DNA from: Phytohabitans rumicis
GTDB taxonomy: Bacteria; Actinomycetota; Actinomycetes; Mycobacteriales; Micromonosporaceae
Length of the DNA stretch: 64,000 bases
Assembly: GCF_011764445.1 (NCBI RefSeq)
Contig: NZ_BLPG01000001.1
Coordinates: 2,170,001-2,234,000, forward strand
Reading direction: 5' to 3'
A program made the translations under genes and the position numbers. This document shows, piece by piece, positions 33,991 to 42,920 of this stretch; the first letter of the stretch is position 1, and every line of letters begins with the position of its first letter. Below the pieces are notes generated by a model, which saw nothing but the letters and a program-made list of their open reading frames with translations, was not told the DNA's origin and ran no database searches.

Positions 33991-34965
33991 ATGTCGTGGC
34001 GCGACACGCCGCTGGCTCGGCAGTTGGGACTCGCCCTGCCGATCATCCAGGCGCCGATGGCCGGTGGACCGTCCACGCCCCGCCTCGCGGCGGCCGTCTC
34101 CTCGGCCGGCGGGCTCGGCTCGATCGCCGGCGCGATGCTCGGACCCGACGCCCTGCGCGCCGCGATCGCGGAGGTCCGGGCACGCACCAGCGCGCCGTTC
34201 GCCGTCAACCTCTTCGTGCCGCTCCCGCCGCCGCGCGCCGACCGGGTGGCGCAGTGGGCGGCGCTGACCGGGGTCCAGCCGTCGGCCCCGCCCGCGGCGC
34301 CGAGCTTCGACGACCAGCTCGCGGTCGTCATCGCCGAACGCGTGCCCGTCTTCAGCTTCACCTTCGGCATCCCGCCGCTGGCGGACGTCGACGCGGTCAC
34401 GATCGGCACGGCGACGACCGTCGCCGAGGCCATCGCATTGGAACGGGCCGGCGTGGACGCGGTGGTCGCACAGGGGTACGAGGCGGGCGGTCACCGCGGC
34501 ACCTTCCTCGGGCCGGTCGACCGCTCGCTGATCGGCACCCTCGCCCTGGTGCCGCAGGTCGCCGACGCCGTCGCGGTGCCGGTGGTGGCCGCGGGCGGGA
34601 TCATGGACGGCCGCGGCGTCGCCGCCGCGCTCGCACTCGGCGCCCAGGCGGTCCAATTGGGTACGGCGTTCCTGCGCTGCCCGGAGGCGGGCACGAGCGA
34701 GGCGCACCGGGCCGCGCTGGACCACGAGACGACGGTCACCCGCGTACTCACCGGTCGTCATGCCCGCGCGGTGCGCACGCCTCTGGTCGAACGCCTCGAA
34801 GCCGCGGGCCTCGAACCCCCCGACTACCCGCTGGCCCGCTACCTGCTCCCGGAGCCGCCGATGCTCGCCGGCCAGGGCGGCCCACTGGCCCGGTCGCTGC
34901 CCGCGGCCGACCTGCTCGCCGCGCTGGCGGCCGAAGCGGACGGGGTTTCCGAGCGGAAGCTGTGA
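33991..34965 (+). CDS. Nitronate monooxygenase (2-nitropropane dioxygenase family)
   Basis: 324-residue FMN-dependent TIM-barrel enzyme oxidising alkyl nitronates. Motifs: LALPIIQAPMAGG (about 14-26), SSAGGLGSIAGAML, NLFVPLPPP, the catalytic-loop QGYEAGGHRGTF with the conserved His (about 160-171) and VVAAGGIMDGRGVAAALALGAQAVQLGTAFLRCPE (about 200-234). Length is typical. It is oriented against the flavin reductase gene, with a long 127-base overlap of the two 3' ends. Confidence 0.9.
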   Translation: MSWRDTPLARQLGLALPIIQAPMAGGPSTPRLAAAVSSAGGLGSIAGAMLGPDALRAAIAEVRARTSAPFAVNLFVPLPPPRADRVAQWAALTGVQPSAPPAAPSFDDQLAVVIAERVPVFSFTFGIPPLADVDAVTIGTATTVAEAIALERAGVDAVVAQGYEAGGHRGTFLGPVDRSLIGTLALVPQVADAVAVPVVAAGGIMDGRGVAAALALGAQAVQLGTAFLRCPEAGTSEAHRAALDHETTVTRVLTGRHARAVRTPLVERLEAAGLEPPDYPLARYLLPEPPMLAGQGGPLARSLPAADLLAALAAEADGVSERKL

Positions 34966-35540
34966 CCCAGCTCGGCGCCCAGGCCGAAGTAGTGCCGGAA
35001 GTTGTAGATGAGCGGGCGCCACGCGGCAGGGTCGACGTGCTGCGTGCCGGGTACGACGACGCCCTGGTCGGCGTGCACCGCGAGCACGCGCGCCTCGACG
35101 ATCACGAAGTCGCCGCTGACGTCCGGCTGCACGCGGGCGGCGCGGGCCTCCAACTGCAACGGGCAGTCGGCGACGCGTGGCGGCCGTACGTGCTTCGACG
35201 GCTCCGGGCGCAGTCCGGCGGCCGCGAACTTCGCCGGCTCGTACCGGAAGCGGTCGCGCTTGTGGGGCGGCACCGGGTGCCGCCCGGTCAGCGGTGCGAG
35301 GCACTCCACCGCGGACCACTGGTCCGGGGTGGGCAGGTTGATCACCAGGTCGGGGCGTTCGGCCAGGTTGCGGGCGGTCTGGCTCTCCGCGCCCAAGCCG
35401 AGCACGACGACCTGTCCGAGCGCCCACGCCGACGACATCGGCGCGAGGTTGAACGTCCCGTCGCCGTTCTCCGTGCTCAGCAGCGCCACCGGCGTACCGA
35501 AGTAGAGGATCTTGGGGTTGATCGTCACATGATCGGACAC
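34839..35540 (-). CDS. Flavin reductase-like domain protein
   Basis: 233 residues. The FMN-binding split barrel (about 8-185) has VTINPKILYFGTPVALLSTENGDGTFNLAPMSSAWALG, the usual N-terminal motif of flavin reductase-like proteins, and a C-terminal IYNFRHYFGLGAELGHSFR. Such proteins reduce flavin or are FMN oxidoreductases. The last 40 residues (SASAASAASRSAAGS...) are low complexity and are encoded antisense to the 3' end of the nitronate monooxygenase gene; the true stop may be earlier if a base is missing. Probably it supplies reduced flavin to the nearby flavoproteins. Confidence 0.8.
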   Translation of the reverse strand: MSDHVTINPKILYFGTPVALLSTENGDGTFNLAPMSSAWALGQVVVLGLGAESQTARNLAERPDLVINLPTPDQWSAVECLAPLTGRHPVPPHKRDRFRYEPAKFAAAGLRPEPSKHVRPPRVADCPLQLEARAARVQPDVSGDFVIVEARVLAVHADQGVVVPGTQHVDPAAWRPLIYNFRHYFGLGAELGHSFRSETPSASAASAASRSAAGSDRASGPPWPASIGGSGSR

Positions 35541-35582
35541 GCCGCCAACCGTAGGCGCGTGACCTTTCGGCGCCGGCCGAAG

Positions 35583-36182
35583 CTACCGGCGGTTGAGCAG
35601 CTCCTCGAACGGGGTCGGGTCGTCGAACGGGTCCACGATGGACGGTCGCTCGCGCCGCCCGATCTCCCGGGCCAGCTCGCCCGCCGCCTGCTCGATCCGC
35701 GCCGCCAGCGCGCCCTGCGCGGTGGCGCCGGCCCAGTCCTCCGGCGCCGCGAACACCGACGTGGGCACGACGACCGCCCGCAGGTACGCGAACATCGGCC
35801 GCAGCGCGTGCTCCAGGGCCAGCGAGTGCCGCGCCGTGCCGCCGGTCGCCGCGATCAGCACCGGCTTGTCCGTCAGCACACCCTCGTCGAGTACGTCGAA
35901 GAACGACTTGAACAGGCCGCTGTACGACGCGTTGAAGATGGGCGTCACCGCGATCAGCCCGTCGGCCCCGGTCACCGCGTCGAGCACCCGCCGCAGGTCG
36001 GGCGACGGGAAGCCGGCGAGCATGTGGTTCATCAGGTCGTGGGCGTGCGTGCGGACGTCCACGAACGTGGCGTCGACGTCCAGTTGGCGGCCGGTCGCGG
36101 CCGCCAACTGGTCCGCCAGCAGCCGCGTCGACGAGGGCTGGCTCAGCCCCGCCGAGACGACCGTGAGGGTACGGCTGGTCAC
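35583..36182 (-). CDS. NADPH-dependent FMN reductase
   Basis: 199-residue flavodoxin-like protein of the SsuE/CE1759 type. GTG at 36182 gives MTSRTLTVVSAGLSQPSSTRLLADQL (phosphate-binding loop SxxSxTR), then AVTPIFNASYSGLFKSFFDVLD (about 85-106) and LIAATGGTARHSLALEHALRPMFAYLRA. The start overlaps the stop of the LLM-class oxidoreductase (GTGA), a pairing seen repeatedly in actinobacteria (CE1758/CE1759-like), in which the reductase supplies FMNH2 to the monooxygenase. Confidence 0.9.
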   Translation of the reverse strand: MTSRTLTVVSAGLSQPSSTRLLADQLAAATGRQLDVDATFVDVRTHAHDLMNHMLAGFPSPDLRRVLDAVTGADGLIAVTPIFNASYSGLFKSFFDVLDEGVLTDKPVLIAATGGTARHSLALEHALRPMFAYLRAVVVPTSVFAAPEDWAGATAQGALAARIEQAAGELAREIGRRERPSIVDPFDDPTPFEELLNRR

Positions 36183-37267
36183 CGGGTGACCCCAGCGGCC
36201 CGGAGCGACTCGTGGGTGGGCGCGTCCGGCACGTGCGCGGGGCGCAGCGCGTCGAGCTCGCGGCGCAGCACCGGTACGACCTCCTCGCCGAGCATGTCGA
36301 TCTGCTCCAGCACGGTCTTGAGCGGCAGGCCGGCGTGGTCCATGAGGAAGAGCTGGCGCTGGTAGTCGCCGAAGTGCTCGCGGAACGTCAGGGTCCGGTC
36401 GATCACCTGCTGCGGGCTGCCGACGGTCAGCGGGGTCTGCTCGGTGAACTCCTCCAGCGACGGGCCGTGCCCGTACACCGGGGCGTTGTCGAAGTACGGC
36501 CGGAACTCGCGCACCGCGTCCTGGGAGTTCTTGCGCATGAACACCTGCCCGCCGAGGCCCACGATGGCCTGGTCGGCGGCGCCGTGGCCGTAGTGCTCGT
36601 ACCGCCGACGGTACAGCTCGATCATGCGCTTGGTGTGCTCCACCGGCCAGAAGATGTGGTTGTGGAAGAACCCGTCCCCGTAGTACGCGGCCTGCTCGGC
36701 GATCTGCGGGCTGCGGATCGAGCCGTGCCACACGAACGGCGGCACGCCGTCCAGCGGGCGGGGCGTCGAGGTGAACGACTGCAGCGGCGTGCGGTGCTTG
36801 CCCTCCCAGTCCACGACGTCCTCGCGCCAGAGCCGGTGCAGCAGCGCGTAGTTCTCGACCGCGAGCGCGATGCCGTCCCGGATGTCCTTACCGAACCACG
36901 GGTACACCGGCCCGGTGTTGCCGCGCCCCATCATCAGGTCGACGCGACCGTCCGCGATGTGCTGCAGCATCGCGTAGTCCTCGGCGATCTTGACCGGGTC
37001 GTTCGTGGTGATCAGGGTCGTGGCGGTGGAGAGGACGAGCCGCTCCGTACGCGCCGCGATGTAGCCGAGCATCGTGGTCGGCGAGGACGGCACGAACGGC
37101 GGGTTGTGGTGCTCGCCCGTGGCGAAGACGTCCAGCCCCACCTCCTCGGCCTTCAACGCGATGGTGATCATCGCCTTGATGCGCTCGTGCTCGGTGGGCA
37201 CGGTCCCGTTGGTGGGGTCCGGCGTCACGTCGCCGACGGAGAAGATCCCGAACTGCATGTCAGCCAT
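36179..37267 (-). CDS. LLM-class flavin-dependent oxidoreductase (CE1758 type)
   Basis: 362-residue luciferase-like TIM-barrel monooxygenase that uses FMNH2. Signatures: FGIFSVGDVTPDP, EVGLDVFATGEHHNPPFVPSSP (about 42-63), LILSTATTL-like segment RLVLSTATTLITTNDPVKIAEDYAMLQHIADGRVDLMMGRGN, and VPPFVWHGSIRSPQIAEQAAYYGDGFF. Substrate unknown. It is coupled to the downstream FMN reductase and is divergent from a hydrolase gene, with a dyad-rich control region between. Confidence 0.9.
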   Translation of the reverse strand: MADMQFGIFSVGDVTPDPTNGTVPTEHERIKAMITIALKAEEVGLDVFATGEHHNPPFVPSSPTTMLGYIAARTERLVLSTATTLITTNDPVKIAEDYAMLQHIADGRVDLMMGRGNTGPVYPWFGKDIRDGIALAVENYALLHRLWREDVVDWEGKHRTPLQSFTSTPRPLDGVPPFVWHGSIRSPQIAEQAAYYGDGFFHNHIFWPVEHTKRMIELYRRRYEHYGHGAADQAIVGLGGQVFMRKNSQDAVREFRPYFDNAPVYGHGPSLEEFTEQTPLTVGSPQQVIDRTLTFREHFGDYQRQLFLMDHAGLPLKTVLEQIDMLGEEVVPVLRRELDALRPAHVPDAPTHESLRAAGVTR

Positions 37268-37281
37268 CCTGCCTCTAGTCG

Positions 37282-37313
37282 CGCGTTACTTCAACTTTGA
37301 ACTAGATAACGCG
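37282..37313. promoter_or_regulatory. Candidate operator between LLM oxidoreductase and hydrolase genes
   Basis: An AT-rich nested dyad in the 83-base divergent spacer: inner TTCAACTTTGAA (37290-37301, TTCAA/TTGAA) and outer CGCGTTA/TAACGCG (37282-37288, 37307-37313). It probably binds a MarR- or TetR-like factor controlling one or both genes; no such regulator gene is adjacent. Confidence 0.5.
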
Positions 37314-37350
37314 GGGGCCTATTCCACTATGACTGGGGTACACAGAACAC

Positions 37351-37977
37351 ATGAAGACCCAGGCCGAAGTGGCCGTGCCGGCCGGCGGCAGGGAGCTGGC
37401 CGCCATCCTCACGCTGCCGGACCGGGCCCGCGGGATCGTGCTGTTCGCGCACGGCTCGGGCAGCTCGCGGCACAGCCCGCGGAACAGGATGGTCGCGGAG
37501 CACCTCGACGCGGGCGGCTACGGCACCGTGCTGATGGACCTGCTGACCGCGGACGAGGACAGCACCGAGCTCCGGTTCGACATCGGGCTGCTCGCCGACC
37601 GGCTGGTCGCCGTACTCGATTGGCTGCCGGATGTCGCGGCGCTGCCGACCGGCCTGTTCGGCGCCAGCACGGGCGCGGCGGCGGCCCTCGTGGCCGCGGC
37701 CCGGCGGCCGGCGGCGGTGGGCGCGGTGGTCTCCCGCGGCGGCCGGCCCGACCTGGCCGCGAACGCGCTGGCCAGCGTGCGGGCCCCAACCCTGCTCATC
37801 GTCGGCGGCGACGATAGCGCGGTCATCGAGCTGAACGAGCAGGCGGCGGTGCTGCTCGGCGCGGCCGCCCAGCTCACCATCGTGCCGGGCGCCACCCACC
37901 TCTTCGCCGAGCCCGGCGCGTTGGAGGAGGTGTCCAGGCTCGCCCGGGAGTGGTTCGACCGGCACCTCCGACCTTGA
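37351..37977 (+). CDS. Alpha/beta hydrolase (dienelactone hydrolase-like)
   Basis: 208 residues. The nucleophile elbow is GLFGASTGAAAAL (Ser at about 105), the acid Asp lies in LLIVGGDDSAVIEL and the His in PGATHLFAEPG; the oxyanion region is VLFAHGSGSSRHSPRNR. Closely related sequences often form the second half of a phosphoribosyltransferase-hydrolase fusion; here the hydrolase stands alone. Substrate unknown. It is divergent from the LLM oxidoreductase. Confidence 0.87.
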   Translation: MKTQAEVAVPAGGRELAAILTLPDRARGIVLFAHGSGSSRHSPRNRMVAEHLDAGGYGTVLMDLLTADEDSTELRFDIGLLADRLVAVLDWLPDVAALPTGLFGASTGAAAALVAAARRPAAVGAVVSRGGRPDLAANALASVRAPTLLIVGGDDSAVIELNEQAAVLLGAAAQLTIVPGATHLFAEPGALEEVSRLAREWFDRHLRP

Positions 37978-38037
37978 CACCCCTCCGCACTAGGTGGGTA
38001 AATCACCCTATATCTGGATAAGAGTGGGGGGATACCG

Positions 38038-38850
38038 ATGCGAGTCCACCGCCTCGAGCGTGACGTCAGCGTCCTGAACGACTACCTGCCGGTGCCCGGC
38101 ATCGGCTTCCTGCCCGTGAACGCCTTCGTGCTGCACGCGAAGGAGCCCCTCGTCATCGACACCGGCCTGGGCCTGCCGGACCGGGGCTTCATGGACGCGC
38201 TCGGCACGGTCGTCGAACCGCGCGACGTGCGCTGGATCTGGCTGACCCATCCGGACCGGGACCACACCGGCGCGCTCTTCGAACTGCTCGCCGCGGCACC
38301 GCAGGCGCGCCTGATCACGACGTACATCGGCGCCGGCATCATGTCGACCGAGCACCCACTGCCGATGGACCGGCTCTACCTGCTCAACCCGGGCCAGTCG
38401 CTGGACCTCGGCGACCGCACCGTGCGGGCGTTCCGGCCGCCGCTGTTCGACAGCCCCGCGACGGTCGGCTTCTACGACGACAAGTCCCGCACCTGCTTCA
38501 GTTCGGACTGCTTCGGCGCGCCCATGCCGACGGAGAGCCTCGCCGCCAGCGACGACGTCCGCGACGCGCCGCCGGACGCGCTCCACGCCGGGCAGCATCT
38601 GTGGGCCACGCTCGACAGCCCGTGGGTGCACACAGTGGACACCGATCGCTACCTCGCCACGGTCGCGCCGCTGCGCGACATGGACCCGGACACCATCTGC
38701 AGCACGCACCTGCCACCGGCGGTCGGGCTCACGTCCCGCTTCATCGACATGCTCGTGTCCGTCCCGCAGGCCGACCCGTTCGTCGGGCCGGACCAGCACG
38801 CCCTGGAGGAGATGCTGGCCAGCTTCGAGCCGGCCCAAGCGGCGACCTAG
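38038..38850 (+). CDS. Metallo-beta-lactamase fold hydrolase
   Basis: 270 residues with the MBL metal motif WIWLTHPDRDHTGALF (HxDxDH, about 64-79) and the later ligands at DTG (near 41), SSDCFG (Asp, about 158) and STHLPP (His, about 222). The overall layout, with the N-terminal LPVNAFVLHAKEPLVIDTGLG, resembles the hydrolase half of flavodiiron proteins, so it could be an oxidoreductase-type MBL domain without the flavodoxin part. Its 60-base upstream region has TAGGTGGGTAAATCACCCTA, an imperfect dyad that may be an operator. Confidence 0.87.
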   Translation: MRVHRLERDVSVLNDYLPVPGIGFLPVNAFVLHAKEPLVIDTGLGLPDRGFMDALGTVVEPRDVRWIWLTHPDRDHTGALFELLAAAPQARLITTYIGAGIMSTEHPLPMDRLYLLNPGQSLDLGDRTVRAFRPPLFDSPATVGFYDDKSRTCFSSDCFGAPMPTESLAASDDVRDAPPDALHAGQHLWATLDSPWVHTVDTDRYLATVAPLRDMDPDTICSTHLPPAVGLTSRFIDMLVSVPQADPFVGPDQHALEEMLASFEPAQAAT

Positions 38851-38853
38851 CGG

Positions 38854-39909
38854 TTATGGGCGCGCCTCGTACACGAGGTTGAACGGCGTCTCGGCGACGC
38901 GGCGCATGCGGGTGAACCCGGCCGCGCCGGCCAGTTGGCGCATCGCCTCCTCGCCCGCCTGGGCGCCCAGCGTGTAGCCGCCCGGCTGGGACAGCGCGTT
39001 CGGTACACATAGGAAGGTGGAGAACCCGTAGTAGACCCGCCCCACCGGGTTGAGGTTGTCCGCGACGCTGTCGCCCGCGTACGGCTCGACGATCATCCAG
39101 GTGCCGTCCGGCGCGAGCCGCTCGCGGATGTGCCGGGCCGCGCCGAGCGGGTCGCCCATGTCGTGCAGGCAGTCGAACGTGGTCACCAGGTCGTACGGGC
39201 CGCCGCCGAAGGACTGCGCGGAGGCGACCTCGAAGGCGACCTGCCCGTTCAGGCCGGCGTCGCCGGACCGGGCGCGCGCCTGGTCGATCGACGCCCGGTG
39301 GTAGTCGGAGCCAGCGAACGTCGACTGTGGATACTCGCGAGCCATGAGCACAGTGGACGCTCCGTGTCCACAACCGACGTCCGCGACCGCGGCGCCCGCG
39401 CGCAGCTTCGCCTCGACGCCGTCCAGGGCCGGCAGCCACGCGGGTACGAGGTTGGCGAGGTACCCGGGGCGGAAGAAGCGCTCGCAGCCGATGAAGACCT
39501 CGTCGTCGTGCTGGTGCCAGCCGAACCCGGCCCCGGTGCGGAACGCCTCGGTGATGCGCGGCTCGGCCCGCAGCGTGGCCAGGGCGAGCTGGAACGCGCC
39601 GGGCACGTACACCGCGCCGTCCGGGTCGGTCAACGCGAACGCCTGCTCCTCGGTCAGCCAGTACTCACCCGTCGCCGCGTCGTACTCGACGTAGCCGCCG
39701 GCGGCCTGACCGCGCAGCCACTCCTCGACGTACCGCGGCGCGGTGCCGGTCCGGTCGGCCAGCTCCTGCGGCGCCGCCGGCTTGTCCGCCAGGGCACGGT
39801 AGAGGCCGAGCCGGTCGCCGACGATGACGCTGCCCGCGCCGATCGTCGCGCCGAGGTCCCCCACGAACTTGAGCAGAAACTCGTGCAGCTTGTCCTGGTC
39901 GATAGCCAT
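38854..39909 (-). CDS. SAM-dependent methyltransferase with N-terminal winged helix
   Basis: 351 residues. Residues about 1-110 form a winged-helix dimerisation region (GDRLGLYRALADKPAAPQELADRTGTAPRYVEEWLRGQAA), typical of O-methyltransferase-like and RebM/UbiE-like enzymes in natural-product clusters. The SAM domain (about 165-330) has AVADVGCGHGASTVLMARE, GSDYHRASIDQAR, VTTFDCLHDMGDP and DGTWMIVEPYAGD. Substrate unknown. It ends 3 bases from the convergent MBL gene and starts about 110 bases from the end of the large LuxR-family gene. Confidence 0.88.
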   Translation of the reverse strand: MAIDQDKLHEFLLKFVGDLGATIGAGSVIVGDRLGLYRALADKPAAPQELADRTGTAPRYVEEWLRGQAAGGYVEYDAATGEYWLTEEQAFALTDPDGAVYVPGAFQLALATLRAEPRITEAFRTGAGFGWHQHDDEVFIGCERFFRPGYLANLVPAWLPALDGVEAKLRAGAAVADVGCGHGASTVLMAREYPQSTFAGSDYHRASIDQARARSGDAGLNGQVAFEVASAQSFGGGPYDLVTTFDCLHDMGDPLGAARHIRERLAPDGTWMIVEPYAGDSVADNLNPVGRVYYGFSTFLCVPNALSQPGGYTLGAQAGEEAMRQLAGAAGFTRMRRVAETPFNLVYEARP

Positions 39910-40017
39910 CGCGATCCCCTTTGGTCTCGTCGTACCGCTGATGGCTCTTTGTACGGCGGCGGAGCCCGCCGCCGGATCCGCTGGCGCTACCGAGACCGGG
40001 CCGCGCGCCTACCTACT

Positions 40018-42600
40018 TCACGGCCTGAAGATACCGAGCTCCGCCGCCCGCGCGGCGGCCTCCTGCCGGGTATGGGCGCCGAGCTTGCCCAGCACCGCGG
40101 CGACATGAGCGTCCACGGTACGCGGGGACACGACCAGCCGTTCGGCGATCTCGGTGTTGGTCAGGCCCGCGCCCAGCAGCCGCACCACCTCCACCTGCCG
40201 GCTGGTGAGGCCGGCCGGATTGGTGCGGGTGGCCTCGACCGGCCCGCGCGGGACGCGGCTGACGCCGAGGTCGCGCAGCCGCCCCCGGACGATGCGGGCG
40301 AGCGGCTCGGCGCCCAGCCGGTCCAGCTCCGCCACGGCGTCCAGCAGGTCGGCGGCGCCGTCGCTGGCGGACAGTGCCAGGGCCCGCTCGTACGGGCAGC
40401 CGGCCGCCCCCCACCACTGCGCTGCCTCCCGCCACCGCCCCGCGGCCTGCACGGCGTACGGGTGATCGCTGGACAGCGGCGGCACCGGCTGCCCGGCCAC
40501 GGTCAGCCAGAAGCCCAACTCCGCGGCCCACGCCACGTTGCCGAGGCGCCGGGCGTCGTCGTACACCGGGCCGGCGATCGCGCGTGCCGCCGCGTGGTCA
40601 CCGGTCAGCCAGGCGGCCTCGGCCCGGGCGGCGGCCACCGGCCCGAGCCGCTGCAACTCGTCCATGCGCACGGCCAGCTCCCACGCCCGGGCCAGCAGTT
40701 CGTCGCCGCCGGGCTGGCCGCGCCGTACCCGTGCGGTGCCCTGCACCGTCAGCGCCGCGCACACGGCCGGCAGGTGCGCCCCGACGCCCGCCTCGGCGCT
40801 GCGCTCGGCCGCCTCCCACTCGCCCCGGCCCAGCTCCAGCCGCCCGCGCGACACGTGCAGGTAGCTGAGGAACCCGATGTGCTCGGCCCGCTCGGCGAGC
40901 GGGAGCGCGGCGGTCATGTACGGCTCCGCCTCCGCCAGCTGGTAGAAGTCCAGCAGCGTCCAGATGATGTTCGCGTACGCGCGGATGGCGTGCTCGTGCT
41001 CGCCCGCGTCCAACGCGATCCGGAGCGCCCGCTCGATCGCGGCGCGGCCGGCCGGATCGCCGTCGTTCCACCGCGCGGTGCCGATGTTGGTCAGCGCGTG
41101 CGCCAGGATCGCGGCGTCGCCGACGGAGGTGGCCAGCGCCACGGCCCGCTCCCCGAGCGCGATGCTCTGGTCGGTGCGGTTGGCGAGCATGTCCAATTGC
41201 GACTGGTTGCTCAGCGCCAGCGCGAGCGCCCGGTCGTCGCCGGCCGCCTCCAGCACCGCGATCGCCTCGGTGGCGGCGGCCTCCGCGGACGCCCGGTCGC
41301 CGGCCCACCAGTGCATGCGGGACAGCCAGCGCAGGTCGGCGCCCAGGGCACCGGGGTCGCCCAGCTCCCGGCGCAGCTCCACGGCCGCGCGCTGGACGGC
41401 CACCGCGTCCGGTGCGACGCCCGCCGTATACATCTCGACGGCGTACGCGCGGAGCAGGTCGGCGCGTTCCGCCGGTGGGAACCGGTCCCGCTGCCGCAGC
41501 ACGAGCCGGTAGTGGGCGATGGCCTCCCGGTGGGCGCCGGCCTGAGCGGCGTCGCGCGCGGCGTCCGGCCCGTACCGGGCGATCGCCTCGACATCGCCCG
41601 CCTCCGCGGCGTGGTGCATGAGCCGGGACAGGTCCGGCTCGCCCCGCTCGACCAGCGCCGCCAGCACCCGCGCGTGCAGCTCGACACGGCGCGCCGCCGG
41701 CACCGAGTCGAGGACGGCCCGCCGGGTCAGCTCGTGCCGGAACGCCACCCGATCCGGCGTGACGCCCAGCAGCCCGCGCTGCTCGGCGGCGGCCAGCTCA
41801 CCGAGCCCGTCCGGCACGAGCGCGTCGACCAGCCACCTGTCCAATGCGGACGGTACGGCGGCGAGCTGCTCCAGCGCGTCCTGTGTGGACCGGTCCAGCC
41901 GGTGCACCCGGGCCAGCACCGCGTCGACCACCGTCGGCGGGACGGCCTCGCCCCACGCCAGCACCTCGGCCACGAAGAACGGGTTGCCCGACGTCACCGC
42001 GTACACCTCGTCGGCGTCGGTGCGATCGGCGCCCAGCTTGCGGACCGCCTCGACGGACAGCCGGCTGAGCGGCAACCGGTGCACCCGGGGCGCCCCCGAC
42101 GCCAGCCCGATCAGCCCCTGCACCGGGTGGTCCCGGGTCAGCTCGTCCACCCGGTACGTCAGCAGCAGCACCGCCGGCAGCTCGGCGACCCGGCGCACGA
42201 CGTACCGCAGCGCGTCGAGGGTGGCCTCGTCCGCCCAGTGCACGTCCTCCACCACCAGCACGGTGGGATGCCCGGCCCAGTCCAGCTCGGCCCGCAGCGC
42301 GGCGAGCACCTCGTCCCGGTCGGCGCCCCCGCGCAGCGCCCTGGCGAGGTCGACGCCGACCCGCCCGACCAGGTCCCGAAACGGGCCCAGTGTCCGCTTT
42401 GTCGCCAGATCGTCGCAGTACCCGATCAGCATCCGGCCCTCCGCCGGCAGCACCGCCCGCGCCGCCTCCACCAGGCTGGACTTTCCGATCCCCGCCTCGC
42501 CGAAGACCAGCGCGACGCTCCCCGCCCCGCGCGCCGCGTCCCGGGCCGCGCCGGCCAGCACCCGCAGCTCGCCTTCCCGCTCCAGCATCACCCGCCCCAC
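40018..42600 (-). CDS. Large LuxR-family ATPase transcriptional regulator (LAL)
   Basis: About 860 residues. The AAA/NB-ARC-like ATPase domain is N-terminal: Walker A VFGEAGIGKSSLVE (about 28-41) and Walker B TVLVVEDVHWADEATLDALR (about 110-129). A long helical TPR-like region follows (about 300-780), with repeats such as HLAL/ALAT segments. The C-terminal GerE/LuxR DNA-binding domain is LTSRQVEVVRLLGAGLTNTE...LVVSPRTVDAHVAAVLGKLG (about 798-850). GTG at 42600 is preferred since GGGAGGGGG lies upstream; ATG 42588 is an alternative. LAL regulators often control carbohydrate or secondary-metabolite genes; the inducer is unknown. Confidence 0.9.
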   Translation of the reverse strand: MGRVMLEREGELRVLAGAARDAARGAGSVALVFGEAGIGKSSLVEAARAVLPAEGRMLIGYCDDLATKRTLGPFRDLVGRVGVDLARALRGGADRDEVLAALRAELDWAGHPTVLVVEDVHWADEATLDALRYVVRRVAELPAVLLLTYRVDELTRDHPVQGLIGLASGAPRVHRLPLSRLSVEAVRKLGADRTDADEVYAVTSGNPFFVAEVLAWGEAVPPTVVDAVLARVHRLDRSTQDALEQLAAVPSALDRWLVDALVPDGLGELAAAEQRGLLGVTPDRVAFRHELTRRAVLDSVPAARRVELHARVLAALVERGEPDLSRLMHHAAEAGDVEAIARYGPDAARDAAQAGAHREAIAHYRLVLRQRDRFPPAERADLLRAYAVEMYTAGVAPDAVAVQRAAVELRRELGDPGALGADLRWLSRMHWWAGDRASAEAAATEAIAVLEAAGDDRALALALSNQSQLDMLANRTDQSIALGERAVALATSVGDAAILAHALTNIGTARWNDGDPAGRAAIERALRIALDAGEHEHAIRAYANIIWTLLDFYQLAEAEPYMTAALPLAERAEHIGFLSYLHVSRGRLELGRGEWEAAERSAEAGVGAHLPAVCAALTVQGTARVRRGQPGGDELLARAWELAVRMDELQRLGPVAAARAEAAWLTGDHAAARAIAGPVYDDARRLGNVAWAAELGFWLTVAGQPVPPLSSDHPYAVQAAGRWREAAQWWGAAGCPYERALALSASDGAADLLDAVAELDRLGAEPLARIVRGRLRDLGVSRVPRGPVEATRTNPAGLTSRQVEVVRLLGAGLTNTEIAERLVVSPRTVDAHVAAVLGKLGAHTRQEAAARAAELGIFRP

Positions 42601-42727
42601 GACAACCCCCTCCCGGTGATCGTCCCACGCCGTCCCACGCCGTCCCCCGCCCTCTCCCCGCCCTCTCCCCGCCCTCTCTGCGTCGATCAAGGGCGAAGCC
42701 CTCTCTGCGTCGATCAAGGATTTCTGC

Positions 42728-42790
42728 GTCGATCAAGGGCAAACGGTCGTGCTTTGATCTCCAATCCACGGCCGTTTGCCCTTGATCGAC
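42728..42790 (+). repeat. 63-bp palindromic element, family A copy 5, with extra half-sites
   Basis: Full 63-bp core (centre TTTGATCTCCAA, orientation +), trailing half-site AAGTCCTTGATCGACG at 42795-42810, and two additional left half-sites at 42682 (GTCGATCAAGGGCGAA) and 42709 (GTCGATCAAGGATTTC). It fills most of the 317-base gap 42601-42917, beside a CCGCCCTCTCC tract. The clustered half-sites look like a second, partly deleted copy. Confidence 0.95.
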
Positions 42791-42887
42791 GCGAAAGTCC
42801 TTGATCGACGCGGTGGGCGACCCGAGCGGCCCAGGCGGCCGCCTCGCTCGACAGCTAGCGATAGACCCGCTTGAGAAGACTGGTACC

Positions 42888-42920
42888 CATCGATATTGAT
42901 CTCTACGATCAATCGATATG
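42888..42920 (+). promoter_or_regulatory. Dyad overlapping the CBM2 protein start codon
   Basis: CATCGATATTGATC (42888-42901) and GATCAATCGATATG (42907-42920) form an imperfect inverted repeat whose right arm contains the ATG start (42918). No normal ribosome-binding site is visible between the arms. It may be an operator, or an RNA hairpin that hides the start. Confidence 0.5.

Noticed and set aside
39130-42804. 1224-residue plus-strand open frame
   Set aside because: It is antisense to the methyltransferase and LuxR-type regulator genes, which have complete domain sets. Composition is typical of a shadow frame.
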